A DNA stretch of 64,000 nt from Sphaerolaimus hirsutus (GCA_964036195.1 OZ038460.1:11721504-11785503); one strand, 5' to 3'. Shown: positions 1-12,511, numbered from the stretch's first letter. Notes: generated by a model from the letters alone, not told the origin. Translations and numbers: made by a program.

Positions 1-860
1 ACTAAAAATGTAATTTGATGCTGTAGTAGTGAGGGAAAAGGTGAAAAAGTGGATAAAGACTGGTGAATGCAGACTGTCATAATTAAAATGACCAAATTGC
101 TCAATTGACATATCATGTGATTGTATTTGTCAAATTCATGAATTCATGCTCAACTCAGCAATTTTTCACTCATTTTCAAAAATCGTTTTTATAGGTCAAA
201 AATGTTTCTATTCTTAACAATTAAAAAATATATGTTTGAAAATTTTTCCTCTATCAAATGACATGTATTACACAATTTAAATTGCAGTAAAAACATAACT
301 TTGAAATATTTATACATAGAATTTTCTAAAAATCATATATTTTGTTTCCTGTATGCGTTTCTTTTTGTTCACTGATCACTATGTTCCAAATTTTTTTATC
401 TTTCTGCTGGTACTGTTTGCAATATGATATACATTTGTTGTGTTAAATGAAAAATAAATTTTGGTTTGATACAAAATAATTTTTTCATCTATCATTAAGG
501 CATCATTTAAACATGTTGATATATCAAAAAATTGCCCTATATTAATACTACATGAATCACCAAAACAATTTTCACACAATTACACATGTCACAAATTAAA
601 AATTTTTCAATGTGAAACAAGAAAATAAATTTTAAAATTATCATACTTTACTTTAACATGAATAATCAAGTGTCGCAAAATCAAATGGCTTTTGCTTAAC
701 AACATAGGAACATTTAAATCACACAAATAGCATGAAAGAAGGCTGGGTCAACTCATTTCTGACAATGAATTTTTTGCAGTTGACAATATCGTTTAACAAT
801 CAGACCTAACTACCCAAAAAATAACAAAAAACAGGTTAACACATACGCAGTTGCGTAAAT
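1..860. other. AT-rich stretch, nothing recognised
   Basis: No coding pattern, no repeat ends and no homology to the sequence left of copy B. Confidence 0.6.
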
Positions 861-865
861 GTCTA

Positions 866-946
866 CTAAGAAATAGATTGTGTCAACTAAATGGAGTTGA
901 CTCTGAGTTGACGCTGGAATCTATGTCAACTAGCGTGTGCAGCGCC
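866..946. mobile_element. CACACTAGTT MITE end
   Basis: One end of the family (TGTCAACTAGCGTGTGCAGC then GCC) at the very edge of copy A homology; the other end is not in the window. Confidence 0.55.
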
Positions 947-980
947 TAACATACCAAACCAATAAGCGCGGTACACCGAC

Positions 981-1241
981 CTGTCTCAACTCTTCAATCT
1001 TCTTGTCGCAGCCCTCGACCAACTGCGTCAATCTGACCAGCTCGGCACTGAAGTCGACTGCACCGGACGCGTGCAACGGCGAGCCGGGCTGCATGCCGAA
1101 CGAGCCGCTGTGCCACGACAACGGGTGCGCGTCGCTGGGCCGTTGCGCCGTCGCCGCTGCGTTTGGCGCACTGCCAGCACCCGCGGCGCCGTCTTCCAGC
1201 GACATGGCCGTCATGCGCGGGAACCAATCCACGTTCTCTTT
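981..1241 (-). CDS. Copy A counterpart of exon 46 (DWFPRM)
   Basis: Same 261 bases as 31912-32172. Differences include LEDG for LEDS and AELV for AELF. Homology with the main copy ends 33 bases past this exon. Confidence 0.9.
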
Positions 1242-1391
1242 CTGCGTGCATCAATACAGCGTTCAAGTAGCTCAGCTCAAAACATCAAACTTCGAAGGCG
1301 ACATTTTGATTAATCCAATTTATCTGTATTTAACTATCAGGGTTCGAACGTTGATTTTCAATTTGGATCGGTATCCAATATCCGTTACAAT

Positions 1392-1869
1392 GGGCCCCCA
1401 CACACTGGATGTCAACTGAATTCGTGTCAACTAAATGTCAACTTAATTTAAGTGATACTGCGATTTCAACTTATCTATCTGATAGAGCATAGTTAATTTT
1501 ACATCATGACACTTCATTTTCATTGTTCCTGTTATACTCGGCGGACGTGATACTCTGCCCTCGCACTCATTAATGTTTCACGTTGGAAGCGTGCCAATGT
1601 TGATCAAGCATGCGATTTTTGTATAAAAGATGAAAAAATCATTGTTGTGAATAAGTTAACGTATAGCGCATTCACAGAGATTTCTTTTTTCAACTTTTTA
1701 TGAAAATCGCAAGCGTAAAGAAATAGTTGACGCGCTTCCAGCGGGAACCACGCGTGCAGGGTGTAAAGTGACTGGAGTATAAGTGTGATGCTTTTTACAA
1801 ACTTCTTGTTTTATTCAATTGACACTGAGTTGACGCGAATTTGCGATGTCAACTAGTGTGTGTGGGCCC
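1392..1869. mobile_element. CACACTAGTT MITE, copy A only
   Basis: Ends GGGCCCCCACACAC and GTGTGTGGGCCC. Copy B has an uninterrupted site near 32318. Confidence 0.75.
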
Positions 1870-2410
1870 AATATGAAATATAATGGAGGTTTTTTCCTCG
1901 ATAATCGGTATTGGTTCAATTGTTTCAATTCAAAGTGCTCGACATTGGCTCTGCACACAGTAGTTGACGACGATACCAAAATTCATTGGTTCCGATCTCA
2001 AGCTTGCTGACGAGTAACGCTACACATTGTTCTATACACATACACTTCATGTCGGCTTTGTACATTGCACACATATTTACATAAACCGCAATATTTTGTT
2101 CAACACTAAGGCTTCATTTGCAACATGATACAACACACGTGCATTTGTAATAAGTTTGTTCGTCTGCTCGTCAGCAAGCTTTGAATTGGGATTGGAACAT
2201 TTGGTGTCATTGTCAACTAGTGTAGGGCCATTCGAAGTTTCAGAACCTATTTCAAAACTGCTATCAGTAGCCAATTCAGCAAGTGAACGCTCGTCAGAGG
2301 AAACTTGGTAACTGGTTAGTAAAGTTTCAATTGGTAGATCAAATGACGAGTGAATTTCATGAAAACATATGTCACTTACAAGTTTACTTGTAACATAAAC
2401 ATAAGTTTAC

Positions 2411-2555
2411 CTGCTTCAGCTGGTGAACATACAGTTCTGGGCCAGTGTACTCAGTAGGTTCAGTTACATCAAGGTGCACTATAAAGTACAGGTAATGCCA
2501 TTTGTTGTGCTCCAAATCGCAGTGCTGCTTGAAGGTCACGTTCAAATTGTCGAAC
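2411..2555 (-). CDS. Copy A counterpart of exon 45 (linker)
   Basis: Same length as 33532-33676. A hAT-like element starts 33 bp upstream of its acceptor, at 2589. Confidence 0.9.
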
Positions 2556-2588
2556 CTGCGTTTGAAGCTGAATGAATTTCACCTTGAG

Positions 2589-3275
2589 TATGGTTACAAC
2601 GATATGACTTTTCGATATAGATTTTCGATATTTTTTTCTGAAACTCGATATTCGATATCGATACGATATGGAACCTCGATATCGATATTCGATATTGAAA
2701 AATGGTCGATATTCGATATTTCGATATTCGATATTGTGATTTGCTTTTGGTATAGCAAGGCATATTTCAAGTGGCATATTGTATTTTCATGTGGTTGCAC
2801 ACATGGTTAATCATCTCTTTACTGAAATGTAATGGTACAAGTGATTTTAACAAGGTTTAAATCACTCAAAAGAAGAACATGGCAGAGAAACATGATGAAT
2901 CAAAGTGTATCAGACAAATAAAAAATTGGTAGATATTAGTTTATACTTATAACCTAAGTGCTTTAGGGCATGTTGCAAAAAATAGCATATCATCATTTTC
3001 TAGCTTCATTTTTAGCACTTCAACAAAAATGACATTATAAATACTGCACTTTTACTCATCAAATACAATACTATAAGCAAATCAGATCAATCATAAATAC
3101 ATCAAAATGAAAATGAAAACTTAATTTAGGGACACAATACAGGTTCGATATATCGAAAAAATGGTCGATATTCGATATCGATATTCGATATTTTTTCAAA
3201 ATTTTCGATATCGATATTCGATATGAAAAAATGGTCGATATCCGATATTCGATACGATATATCGTTTGAACCCTA
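2589..3275. mobile_element. hAT-like element with GATATTC subterminal repeats, copy A only
   Basis: Flanked by ACCTTGAG and ATCTTGAG (8-bp duplication). Ends TATGGTTACAACGATAT and ATATCGTTTGAACCCTA. Empty site in copy B near 33700. Confidence 0.82.
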
Positions 3276-3312
3276 ATCTTGAGTGACACAAAGCGCATTC
3301 CCACAAAACAAC

Positions 3313-3494
3313 CTTGATCTGGGCAGGCCGCAGACAAAACACGTGTTATACAGGATGTCATCTTTTTCGTTGCGTTCAGCGCGCAAGTCGCCAAAAGTGT
3401 CGATGATCACGCCGAACACCATCTGCAGCACGATCACGATGACGATCACGAAGAAGGACATGTCGTAGACCACGCGGTTGGCGAAGTTGTCGTC
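3313..3494 (-). CDS. Copy A counterpart of exon 44 (S6)
   Basis: Same length and same visible protein as 33736-33917, including [12 protein letters not shown]. Confidence 0.92.
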
Positions 3495-3833
3495 CTGCGT
3501 GAGCGGCGAGTCATTGCGGGCTTGTGGACAGCAACAAATTCGCTCACCACACGGGATTTTAAACGCGTAATTATGTAAATTAATAAAAACAAATTAGCGT
3601 ATCACAACAACATATATTCTGGGAACACAGTATGTTCCACAGAATTCTGGGAAAATGTTGCATATAGGGCTTTTTAAAATCGTTTAAAAAACGTTGTTTA
3701 AAGAACACAGGTATCAAGAGTCAAGACCTTCTTTTCTAGAAGCTAACTATTTTCCTTTTTTTTGCAACTTTATTTTAAATATAAAAAATGGGTGGTCAAC
3801 AAATTCATTTCCATCCCAAATGACAGCACGCAC

Positions 3834-4109
3834 ATTGGGCAGGGTGGGTTTCATGCACTCGCCCACGCCGCCGCCGCTCTTGATGCCGCACGAGAGCACG
3901 TGCACGAAGCACAGCAGCAGCGAGTCGCAGCTGGTGTTCCATCTGCCGCCGTCGTTTACGGGGCCGTCTACGTTGCACGTTGCAGCCGCGCCAACGTTCG
4001 CAGACGACAACGTTGCGTCCGCGTCGCTGGCAGCGGCGGAGTCGTCGCCGCTCTCGATGGTGAAGTCGTCCTTGAACATGAGGAATCCAACGGTGGCGAA
4101 GTTGTACAC
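3834..4109 (-). CDS. Copy A counterpart of exon 43 (pore and filter)
   Basis: Same length as 34252-34527, with the same GGGVGE filter. The luminal loop differs at four or so residues: FTIESGDDSAAAS here, [13 protein letters not shown] in the main copy, and LSSANV for LLSANV. Confidence 0.92.
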
Positions 4110-4176
4110 CTGCGGTTTAAGGGGTGTTTACGTTTCACTGCCGAACTTGACATTACCAATTAATATAGTTCCATAC

Positions 4177-4281
4177 CAGTATCAACGCGAGAAAGCCGGT
4201 GAGCAAGATCGACTGCAAATTTCTGGTGACACTTCGAATTACATTCCGCAATGTTTCCTCCGTGAACACGATGTTCCACAA
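4177..4281 (-). CDS. Copy A counterpart of exon 42
   Basis: 35 codons as in 34595-34699. The donor reads GTATGG here and GTACCG in the main copy. Confidence 0.92.
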
Positions 4282-4342
4282 CTGCAAGAACAGATGAATT
4301 TAATAAAAAAACAAAAACTCATTTATCGAGGGCAATACGAAC

Positions 4343-4507
4343 CAATATGCCGTGCAGCAGCGGTTCCACGGTGCTAGCCACGCAAACGAGCACGTAAAGT
4401 AGTAAGTATATAAACTGTTGATCTGGCACTTTGAATCGACCATTTTCATCGCGGAAACCCGAGCCCCTGCCCGCGTGCGCCGCGAGTGTTAGGCACGAGT
4501 TTGCGAT
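4343..4507 (-). CDS. Copy A counterpart of exon 41 (S4)
   Basis: Same length and same visible protein as 34757-34921. A 1.5-kb element begins 29 bases upstream of its acceptor. Confidence 0.92.
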
Positions 4508-4536
4508 CTGAATTAAATGAAAGTAATGAACACTTG

Positions 4537-6070
4537 GGGACATCCGTTCCAAAAGTTCACAAGCGCCAAATCCAGAAAAATCGAGTTAGCTGTGGATTCG
4601 ACATCCGCGTATAATTCTGCCCCTTTTGGTAAAAAAATCAGTGTTATAGTCCATTTCGTTCCCGAGATACAGAAAAATCACAATTTTCATATCGAAAGTG
4701 CACATATCCATCTCAGATCCCCTATGAAAAACAGGACTTTCATTTCGTAAGTGCACATATCCATGTCGGACCACCGGCGTTTCATTTCATAAGTGCACAT
4801 ATCCAAAAAATAGTTTCATTTCCAAAAGTGCACGCGTACTCCGGATCGCTCGCGAAGAGCCGGCCGGATTTCCCACAGAGTTGTTAAAATACCGGTATTT
4901 TTGGAAAGTGTAAGTGTAAGTGTAAATACACTTTCCAAATTTTGAGTATGGATACCAAAAGTGTAAGGTATTTTAAAAATACCTAGGAAAGTGTAAAAAA
5001 AGTGTAAGTGTAAAACTTTTTTTAGAAAGAGCTCTCACTGTTGAGCATTAGAAAACACCGCTGTACTCACCTTTAGATCAATTTATTTATCATTTTCATG
5101 CATTATTTCACATTTTACAGCCTTTAATGAAACATTTCAGACTGTAACAAATACTGTAGTGGTATGAAGTTCCCTAAAAATGGCAGTTTTTCAGTGTTGA
5201 TGTTTTACTGATTAAGCAATGCGATACACACTGTTTAAATGCAAGAATGGACATGCAGCAAATGTCAATACAAAAGTTGACTTTGTGTCCAGTTGGTGAA
5301 CTTCCATTGATTTTGTCCTTTTTTACAAAAGTATGATGAAACTGTAGAATACCATGAGTACTGATCAAAGGTTGTAGATCAAAGGCTAGTTCGTACATTT
5401 GCCATATTTTCTACATTCAATGCATTTTTTGTACATGACCCTATTTTATGCTTTCTCAAAAGCATAAAACAGGGCCATCTGAAAGAAAAAAAATACACTT
5501 TCTGTACCCGGGTATTTTGCCCAGGAAAGTGTAAAAAAAGTGTATGGGTATTTTATGAAAGTGTAAGTGTAAGTGTAAATATAAATACTCATTTACCCGG
5601 GTATTTCGGGTAAGTGTAAATACACTTTCGCAACTATGATTTCCCATACAAAATAAAGTTTCATTTCCAAATGTGCATACGTGAATTTCCAAATTTATTC
5701 TGCTCTATAAATCGAGTACGGGTATAAATATAGATCTGAAAATTTAGGTTTGTGTACTTCTCGAAAAGGGCTTCTCAGTGGTGTAATTGGTTTTGCCCTG
5801 CGATGCACCGTCAGGAAGTTATTTACATTTCAAGTTCAAATTTACTCCTTATTTTGGGTGGTTTACAAAATATGACATAACTCCCAAAAAATTTACCAGC
5901 CGACAAAATTTAGTGACACAAAAATTGTAGACAAATGTCCGAGATATCTGAAAAGTGCAGGGCAAGCTTTGCCGCCCAAACATGGCGCTGCCGGGCCAGC
6001 GCCAAACTTTAAAATGCGATTTTGAAAAATCGAAAAATCAGGATATGTTAACTTTTGGAATGAACGTCCC
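4537..6070. mobile_element. GGGACATCCGTTCC element, copy A only
   Basis: 1.5 kb, inverted ends GGGACATCCGTTCCAAAAGT and ACTTTTGGAATGAACGTCCC, duplication CACTTG on both sides; empty site in copy B near 34945. No transposase frame seen. Confidence 0.82.
4876..5638. mobile_element. hAT-like element nested in 4537-6070
   Basis: Perfect 8-bp duplication ATTTCCCA. Ends CAGAGTTGTTAAAA and CAACTATG. Rich in GTGTAAGTGTAA repeats. Confidence 0.85.
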
Positions 6071-6110
6071 CACTTGCGCCTATTTAAAAAAGAAACGAAT
6101 CTCAACACAC

Positions 6111-6247
6111 CTGCAAAAAAGAGACTAGCAGCAATGTGAACCATGAACCGAATATGGTTACCATCAAAACGACAATACTAATGCCCATTGTAGACAGATT
6201 CACAAAGGCCACCGACAGAACCTGCTCTTCCACTAGCCAAGTGCGTT
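6111..6247 (-). CDS. Copy A counterpart of exon 40 (S3)
   Basis: Same length as 34987-35123; near-identical. Confidence 0.88.
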
Positions 6248-6353
6248 CTGTGAGGCGAATGTAAATTTAAAAGACTTCCAACGTAGATTATTTGCAAAAA
6301 GTCTGTATAAACAATTTTTTTCTTGAAAAACTGATAAAATGCGTAAGAAATCG

Positions 6354-6570
6354 GGCGCTCCACACACACACTAGTTGTATCAAAATTAGCGACAACTAAA
6401 TTTTGGTTAATTACGTAATTTCAACCATCATGTGATAGAGCATAGTTAATTTTTATTTAGTGACACTTAATTGCCATTTTTCTGTTCAGTGATCCTTTGA
6501 AATTTTTTTTTGTGTTATTTAGTTGACATTCAGTTGACATTTATTTGCGACGTCAACTGTGTGTGGACCG
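6354..6570. mobile_element. CACACTAGTT MITE, shared by both copies
   Basis: GGCGCTCCACACACAC to GTGTGTGGACCG, directly behind the S2 exon. Same insertion at 35691-35908. Confidence 0.7.
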
Positions 6571-6590
6571 TATGATGCGGTCGAACCAAC

Positions 6591-6770
6591 CTACATCCTC
6601 ATCGCCCGCACCATCTACGCCAGACTCTGATTCATCGAAATCGTAATCTGCCGCGTTCGAGCTGGCAGCGGCGGCGGCGCCGTGCGGCCGGTGGTACAGG
6701 TCCGCGCCCAGGGTGGCCGACGACACGACCAGAGCGATCGCCGCCAACAGGCGCACCTCCGGATGCACGT
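6591..6770 (-). CDS. Copy A counterpart of exon 39 (S2)
   Basis: Same length as 35930-36109. The acidic loop differs: ASSNAADYDF here, [10 protein letters not shown] there. Confidence 0.88.
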
Positions 6771-6806
6771 CTGCGAAGTGACTGGCTTTTGGCTAGACGG
6801 CGCTTT

Positions 6807-6967
6807 GGCCCCACGCCCACAAACGCTAGTAGACATCGACACTAAATGTCAACTGGTTCCGATCCCGATTCAAAGCTTGCTGACGAGCCGACGAACGACG
6901 TTCAAACGCACGCTTTGAATTGGGATCGGAACCAGTTGACATTTGGTGTCGATAGCGTGTGTGGGCC
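6807..6967. mobile_element. CACACTAGTT-type MITE, copy A only
   Basis: GGCCCCACGCCCACAAACGC to GCGTGTGTGGGCC fold-back with AAAGCTTGCTGACGAG-type interior; absent near 36135. Confidence 0.7.
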
Positions 6968-7430
6968 CTTTGTGCGCGCTCATGTGGTGCTGTAACTGCT
7001 GATACGCCGCAGATTATCGAATATGCCCCCCCCCTTGACAATTTACCCGTCAATCACGTGTTGAAGTAAAATTACCCGTTTTGAAATGTCTGCCGCTGTT
7101 ACCGTACACATTTACAATAATTTTAGTGGTTTCTCTTGAAAAAATTATGGAAAAACTCATCTTACATTTGTAGTATTTATGTATTTTCTCGGTGGATCGC
7201 ATGCCATGCATTTTTTCTCGAACGTAACACCCCATCATGATAAAAAAAATTGGTCCAAAAAGGATAAATGATTTCCAGGGTTCATTACGGCACTTAACAT
7301 ATTATGTTCGGTGTACTCAGCTCGGCTCCGCCAAATATACCAGACAAAACTTGTGTACAGTGCCGATTTTGGTGGGTTAAAAACTGGTTGTAAAAGAAAT
7401 GTTGCAAATGATACCCAAGGGGGGACTCAC

Positions 7431-7547
7431 TATCTGTTTCGAAAGGATGATAAGCAATTACTAAAGCATTGACGGTCAGCGCCAGCAGAATTGACAGTCG
7501 GAGCCATAAACGCCATCGCTTGGATATCGCATGCAGATATTCGTGTT
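7431..7547 (-). CDS. Copy A counterpart of exon 38 (S1)
   Basis: Same length as 36609-36725, TTTTCAG acceptor and GTGAGT donor kept. Confidence 0.92.
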
Positions 7548-7620
7548 CTGAAAATATAATACAAAAAATTAAGTTTTTTTTTGAAACAGCTAGTAGTGCG
7601 GCGCGTACAAACAAGCGCAC

Positions 7621-7729
7621 TTTCGTGGAGCTCGTGCTGCCAGCGCATTTCCGCATACAGCTCGCGCCAGTGCGAGAAGAAGTGCGGCACTTTGGAACCC
7701 ATGCTGTCCCGCTCCGTCTCCACGAACAC
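7621..7729 (-). CDS. Copy A counterpart of exon 37
   Basis: Same length as 36810-36918; VFVETERD here, VFLETERD there. Confidence 0.92.
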
Positions 7730-7999
7730 CTGCGCCCAATACGCCATTTCAATGCCTGACTGCGGATAAAATCGACAACTCAATCGAATACAGTCCACTT
7801 CGGTATTTATATCCAAGCTTTCCATTGTGACATCAACGAAGTACCGCATACTAATGAATTGGTCCACCGAGGCAATATTTTCGTCACACTTGTGCAAACA
7901 ACCAGTCTGAATATATTTCAAACATATTCGTACTCAACGTTTGCAACCAATATACACTACCGTGCAGAATGGTTGAGACTGTACACGCTGCAAGACGTA

Positions 8000-8383
8000 T
8001 GTAATTTCCTCGAATTACGCTCCGGGGGATTTATTTTTTCAGAGTACAACTTTGCTAGGGGTTAAACGAGGAGGTATTTCGAAGGGGGGGGGGTATTATT
8101 TCGCCAGAATTTTTTTGAACTGGCAGTAATAATTTGTTGTGTGTGACATACGCTGACGTATAAAAATGCAACACTAACTGCCATATGTAAGAGTCTATAG
8201 ACTTAAATATGTGGGTAGGTATGTATAAACCCTGTTCTAACGTAACACAGTCACTGTTGTAACGTGTATTCTGCATTGTCTGGATAACAAACCGCAGCGT
8301 TTGTCATTTACGTTCTGTTTGTACTCAATTTGGGGGGGGGGAATGGGTACTTCGAGGGGGGGAGTATTTCGACGAAATACGGT
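8000..8383. mobile_element. CCGTATTTCCTCGAA element, copy A only
   Basis: Degenerate left end, right end GACGAAATACGGTA, long G tracts. Copy B is uninterrupted near 37205. Confidence 0.65.
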
Positions 8384-8406
8384 AGCTAGCATTCACCCAT
8401 TCACAC

Positions 8407-8640
8407 CTTCTGCTTAGTTTCGGGCGTGAGGCGCATGCACACTGGGGCGATGGGGAACACGACCCTCTCCAGGGTGTGGTGGTCGGCGCGCACGATCTCC
8501 ACCGACGCGGTGTGCTTCTGGTAGTGCAGCAGCGCCTCCCTGTCGCGCTCGTTGGTCGCGTTGCGCGGGTCCAGCGCCGCCGCCAGCGGGTCAGAGAAGC
8601 GCGACAGCTGCCGCGCCAGGATGTAGATGTTGTGCCCCAC
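8407..8640 (-). CDS. Copy A counterpart of exon 36
   Basis: 78 codons, VGHNIYIL to ETKQK, same protein as 37233-37466. Confidence 0.94.
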
Positions 8641-8863
8641 CTGCGCCAAACAACGAGTTATCATTAGAAGCAAATACAGTATGCCCCTGAATAAGCCCCC
8701 TCGAATTACGCCCCGCGTGTGCAACACGGCGATTATCGTAGAAACCTTGAAAATTTCGTTCCTTACAACAATATGGCGCAGATATTCAAATGGACGAAAA
8801 AAAGTTGCACCGAGCCTGAGCCTAAGCCACGGCGGCATTTTCATTCCTGAATGCACAACGCAC

Positions 8864-9007
8864 CTGTCTGGGCCGCACCGTCGCTTGGTCGTGATCGGCA
8901 GCGCGCAGGCTCTCATTCATTGTCTCGTTCAGCTCGGTGGGCAGGCGCTCAGTGCCGCCGGCAGACGTATCGTGCGACTGCATGCGTCGCCGCGGCTGCC
9001 CAGAAGG
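8864..9007 (-). CDS. Copy A counterpart of exon 35
   Basis: 48 codons, same protein as 37690-37833. Confidence 0.88.
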
Positions 9008-9379
9008 CTGCATAGGTGCAACAGTGGAAAAAAGCGGGGCAGGGACGTATCCAGGATATTTGAGCGGGGGTGTGCCACGTTGCATGTAAACTTCCAGTGC
9101 ATGTAAACTCTCAGTGCATGTGAACTCAGCGCATCTACAGCTTTTTTATTTTAAAATAATTTCCTTAAAATTTGATTCTTTGAGAAGGTGTGAAACATCA
9201 AATTCATGTATAAAAAAATTATATTTTATTTTTTAAATAGTTATAATGCTGAATTATGTTATTTTGAATTTCGAAACATTTCTGCACTGTAATCCTAAAT
9301 AATTATAAAATCAACTAAAAATAGCAAATGAATCCATTGGTGGATGATACGTCAGTATGCACATCGCCCTTGCGGCCCT

Positions 9380-9640
9380 TACGGGGGCTGAATAGATAGA
9401 AAATCGCTCATCCGGAGATAGATAGCTGTAAATTTTTCTGGGAGGCTGGAGGGGGGGGGGGGCTTGGGGGGAGACCCGCGCGGCCAAAATATATAGGCTT
9501 TTCTAGATACAGATATAGGCTTTTTCAAGATACAGAAAGCAGAAAAAGGAAAAATTCGCTGAAATTTGGCTCAAAATAGGGAAAAATGGCCAAAATAGGC
9601 TAAAAATAATCTACAATTTCATAAAAATTTTTATGTTTTA
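9380..9640. mobile_element. GATAGATAGCTG-type hAT remnant, shared
   Basis: Carries the ATCGCTCATCCGGAGATAGA motif of the CAGGGGTCTCC elements. Also at 38455-38720, so it predates the duplication. Confidence 0.5.
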
Positions 9641-9657
9641 TTTTACTATTCACAAAC

Positions 9658-9744
9658 CTGCAGAAAAATATCTGGTATGCCCTCTGTGGAAGTAGGCGTG
9701 GCCTGTTGGCTGACGCAGTGCAGCTGCCTTTTGGTTTTGTCCAG
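9658..9744 (-). CDS. Copy A counterpart of exon 34
   Basis: 29 codons, same length and phase as 38747-38833. Confidence 0.65.
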
Positions 9745-9834
9745 CTGTAGTTGCGTCAAAATTTACGTAAATAATATGTATGTTAGAACAAGGCTCGTTT
9801 TGAATGTATTTCTTAACAACGTGTTCACAGTTGT

Positions 9835-9997
9835 GTCCTAACGGGATCCCGATCCCGAATCCCGAAAAATTTCGGGATTTAGTGGTACCGATCCCGCTCC
9901 CGAAACCTGAATCCCGACCCCGATCCCGAAATCTCAAAAAACCAATCCCGATCCATAAATGTTGAAAATCACAATCCCGATCCTGATCCCGTATCCC
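9835..9997. repeat. CCCGAT repeat tract, shared
   Basis: Irregular tandem CCCGATCCCGAAT units on both strands, also at 38930-39080. Similar in design to the hAT subterminal repeats, though I could not fix element ends. Confidence 0.6.
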
Positions 9998-10242
9998 TGA
10001 AAAATTGCCAGACATAAAAAGTGCCAAGAAATGGCACTTTTCATAGCAATTTTGTGGAAAAAAATTCAGTTCGCAGTTCCCCACCGTTCAATGTGTATTT
10101 TTCATTTGTACGTCAGGAGTATGAACACGACTATCAATGTTTTCACCGCGGTGCCCATATACCATATTTGTATGGTAAAAGGTATAAAAAGTATATATGG
10201 GTATACGGGGGTACCCCCCCAAACCAGTGCGCCTAGACCGAC

Positions 10243-10515
10243 CTGAAACCAGGCGGACGTCTCCATGCGGAAGGCGCTGACGGCCGCCTGCACGAGCTGC
10301 TGGGGTCCGCAGGCGGTCTCGGTCATGTTGCGCAGCACCTTGTGCGCGTTGTCGCCGTCGTCGTCGCGCGACTCCATCACCGCCAACAGCAGCTTGCTCG
10401 CTTCGCAGCGGAGCTCGAGCGCGCGCGACACGTGGCCCGCCAGCGACTTGATGTCGTTAAGCACCAGCGAGATGCCGATGTTTAGCCCGTTGCACTCGTG
10501 CCCAACCATGGTGTT
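10243..10515 (-). CDS. Copy A counterpart of exon 33
   Basis: 91 codons, same protein as 39327-39599. Confidence 0.94.
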
Positions 10516-10964
10516 CTGCGCCAAGCGGCACTCACTTGGCACCGAGCCACTTTCTAATCGTGCCAGTGTACAATGGTTTGAAACAGCATAAACTGATGGT
10601 TCACGGTGGAATGATCGACAAAGCCTGTCTTGTTTATGGTGTTATATGTTCAACTATTCGAGAAGGGTATTTCGAGGAAATACGGGCAGGGTCTGCGATT
10701 TGATTTAAAAATCGAGAAAAAAACGCTTAAATTTTTTTTTTTTCAGTATCTGTTCACGACATCATTAACGACAGGCTGGTCGAGTTTGGGGAGGATTCGA
10801 GGAATAGAAGCCAAAACATTGTCTCGAAAAAATAAAATAAATGAAGTAAAAAAGTGGTTTAGATGGGGCGATAAATAGAAAAAATAGCTTGTGTTTTGGG
10901 AGTATCACCCAAACCAGCCTAGAACCCTGAGTGAAGCTTTTTCAGACAAAGTCAAATTATTTAC

Positions 10965-11052
10965 CTGGTTTTCATGACACGGGCCTTGGCAGAACTCTAC
11001 TAACGTTGTGATCGTTTGCTTGACCAGTATACAATTGTCGGGTCTAATTTCT
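10965..11052 (-). CDS. Copy A counterpart of exon 32
   Basis: Same as 40075-40162, with CQGPCHENQ. Confidence 0.94.
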
Positions 11053-11130
11053 CTGCGCGCAAAAAACCCCACATAAATGATCGCAAAAAACACATAAATC
11101 GACCACAATGGTCAAACCAGCTAGACTCAC

Positions 11131-11373
11131 GAAAAAACGCCCAATCTGCCTTTGGTGGAGCCGCAGATTGTGTCAAGGAACGTGAGCGTTTCCGCCACGA
11201 TGTTGTAATTAGTCTTGCCGCCCTGGCACCTCAGGAAATTTTGCATGTCCGCATTGTGATTCTCGCACAGGAGCTGCAGAAAACGCAAGATGGGCTCCAT
11301 TACGGCTACTTCGGCGGGCAGGGAGCTGCGCGTGGCGAAGCCCACCGCGCCGCACGTCGACGCCGCGTCCACA
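11131..11373 (-). CDS. Copy A counterpart of exon 31
   Basis: Same length and protein as 40241-40483 ([14 protein letters not shown]). Confidence 0.95.
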
Positions 11374-11444
11374 CTGCGCGGTGAGAACGTTTTATGTGCT
11401 GATCCGCCCATATCTGTCTTTCTCCTTTCTATTACTTCTACACC

Positions 11445-12157
11445 TAGGGTCAAGGACGTATCCAGGGGGGGGCGGGGGGGCTGCAGCCCCCCCCCCTTCC
11501 CGGGGTGAGACCTAAAAAGTCCCGGAAAATGCAACTTTTAATGTATATTTTTCTATGTTTCTCAAAAATTTTGCGCGCAAGCGCGCAATGTCTTCCCGAT
11601 GCATTGTATTTTCAGCGGATCGGTCCCTGTAAACAAAGATCCTCGGAAATGAGCATATTTTTGCCACTTTCGCTGTATATGTATGCATATTTACATACAT
11701 ATAAAGCGGTTCCTGGCGCTGGCGCCAACGCCAATAACGCCATGGTGCAGCGCCTTTGTATGGCGCCAGCGCCAAAACGCCTTTCCGTCCCTATATAGGG
11801 AAAAATTTTAGGGGGGGGGCTGACCCCCCCCCCGTTCGCCGGGCTCCGTAAGCAAGCAGCAAGCAGCCAAACTTTACCTGAAGTCATGAACATTCGACTA
11901 TAAGGCGATATACAAACGATATGTCAACGAAAAATGGATATTTTTGACACAAATCACCACTTATGATGCTATCCCATGGCTCCACAGACAATATATGGTC
12001 ATATATAACATCACAGAGTATTGCCACTGTCTGATGTACCTATATATGTTGACACAAGGTCATATCTGGGAGCTTTTTAAAAAAAACGTTTTTTATTTAA
12101 AAAAAGCGTTTAAAAAAACAACATAGAGTTAAAAAAAACGTTTTTTTTCCAACCCTA
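11445..12157. mobile_element. hAT-like element TAGGGT...ACCCTA, shared
   Basis: 8-bp duplication TCTACACC on both sides, AAAACG-rich right end. A second element with CAAGGACGTATCCAGG and G/C tracts occupies the left end. Confidence 0.72.
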
Positions 12158-12294
12158 TCTACACCTCGAAAAAACTATATATTGAACCCCCGCGAACCCC
12201 CCAAAATTTTTTTCAGCTACCTATCCCTCCGGAGGAGCGATCTGCTATCTATCCAACCCCCCGATGGGTCAAAATCTAGCCTATTACAGCTAAC

Positions 12295-12511
12295 CTCGTC
12301 TGCCCGATGGAACTACTCTTCCGCGACACAGCGGCCGAGTGCGTTTGCGCGGCCATAGTGATCTGAGGCACCCCACACAGGGGCTCAGCGTTCAGCACTC
12401 CATTGTGATTGGCGTGGCGTTCCGGGGTCACACCGGCGCTGGTGTCTTTCGACGGCACGAGCAACTTCTGAGACAAGGACCGCCGCATTGGGGCGCACTC
12501 GCCGGCGGAGC
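12295..12511 (-). CDS. Copy A counterpart of exon 30
   Basis: Same length as 41600-41816; PERHANHNG here, PERHTNHNG there. Confidence 0.78.

Noticed and set aside
3694..4377. 227-codon open frame on the plus strand
   Set aside because: It lies antisense to the pore and neighbouring itpr exons, whose minus-strand reading matches the family; it is a shadow of GC-rich codons.
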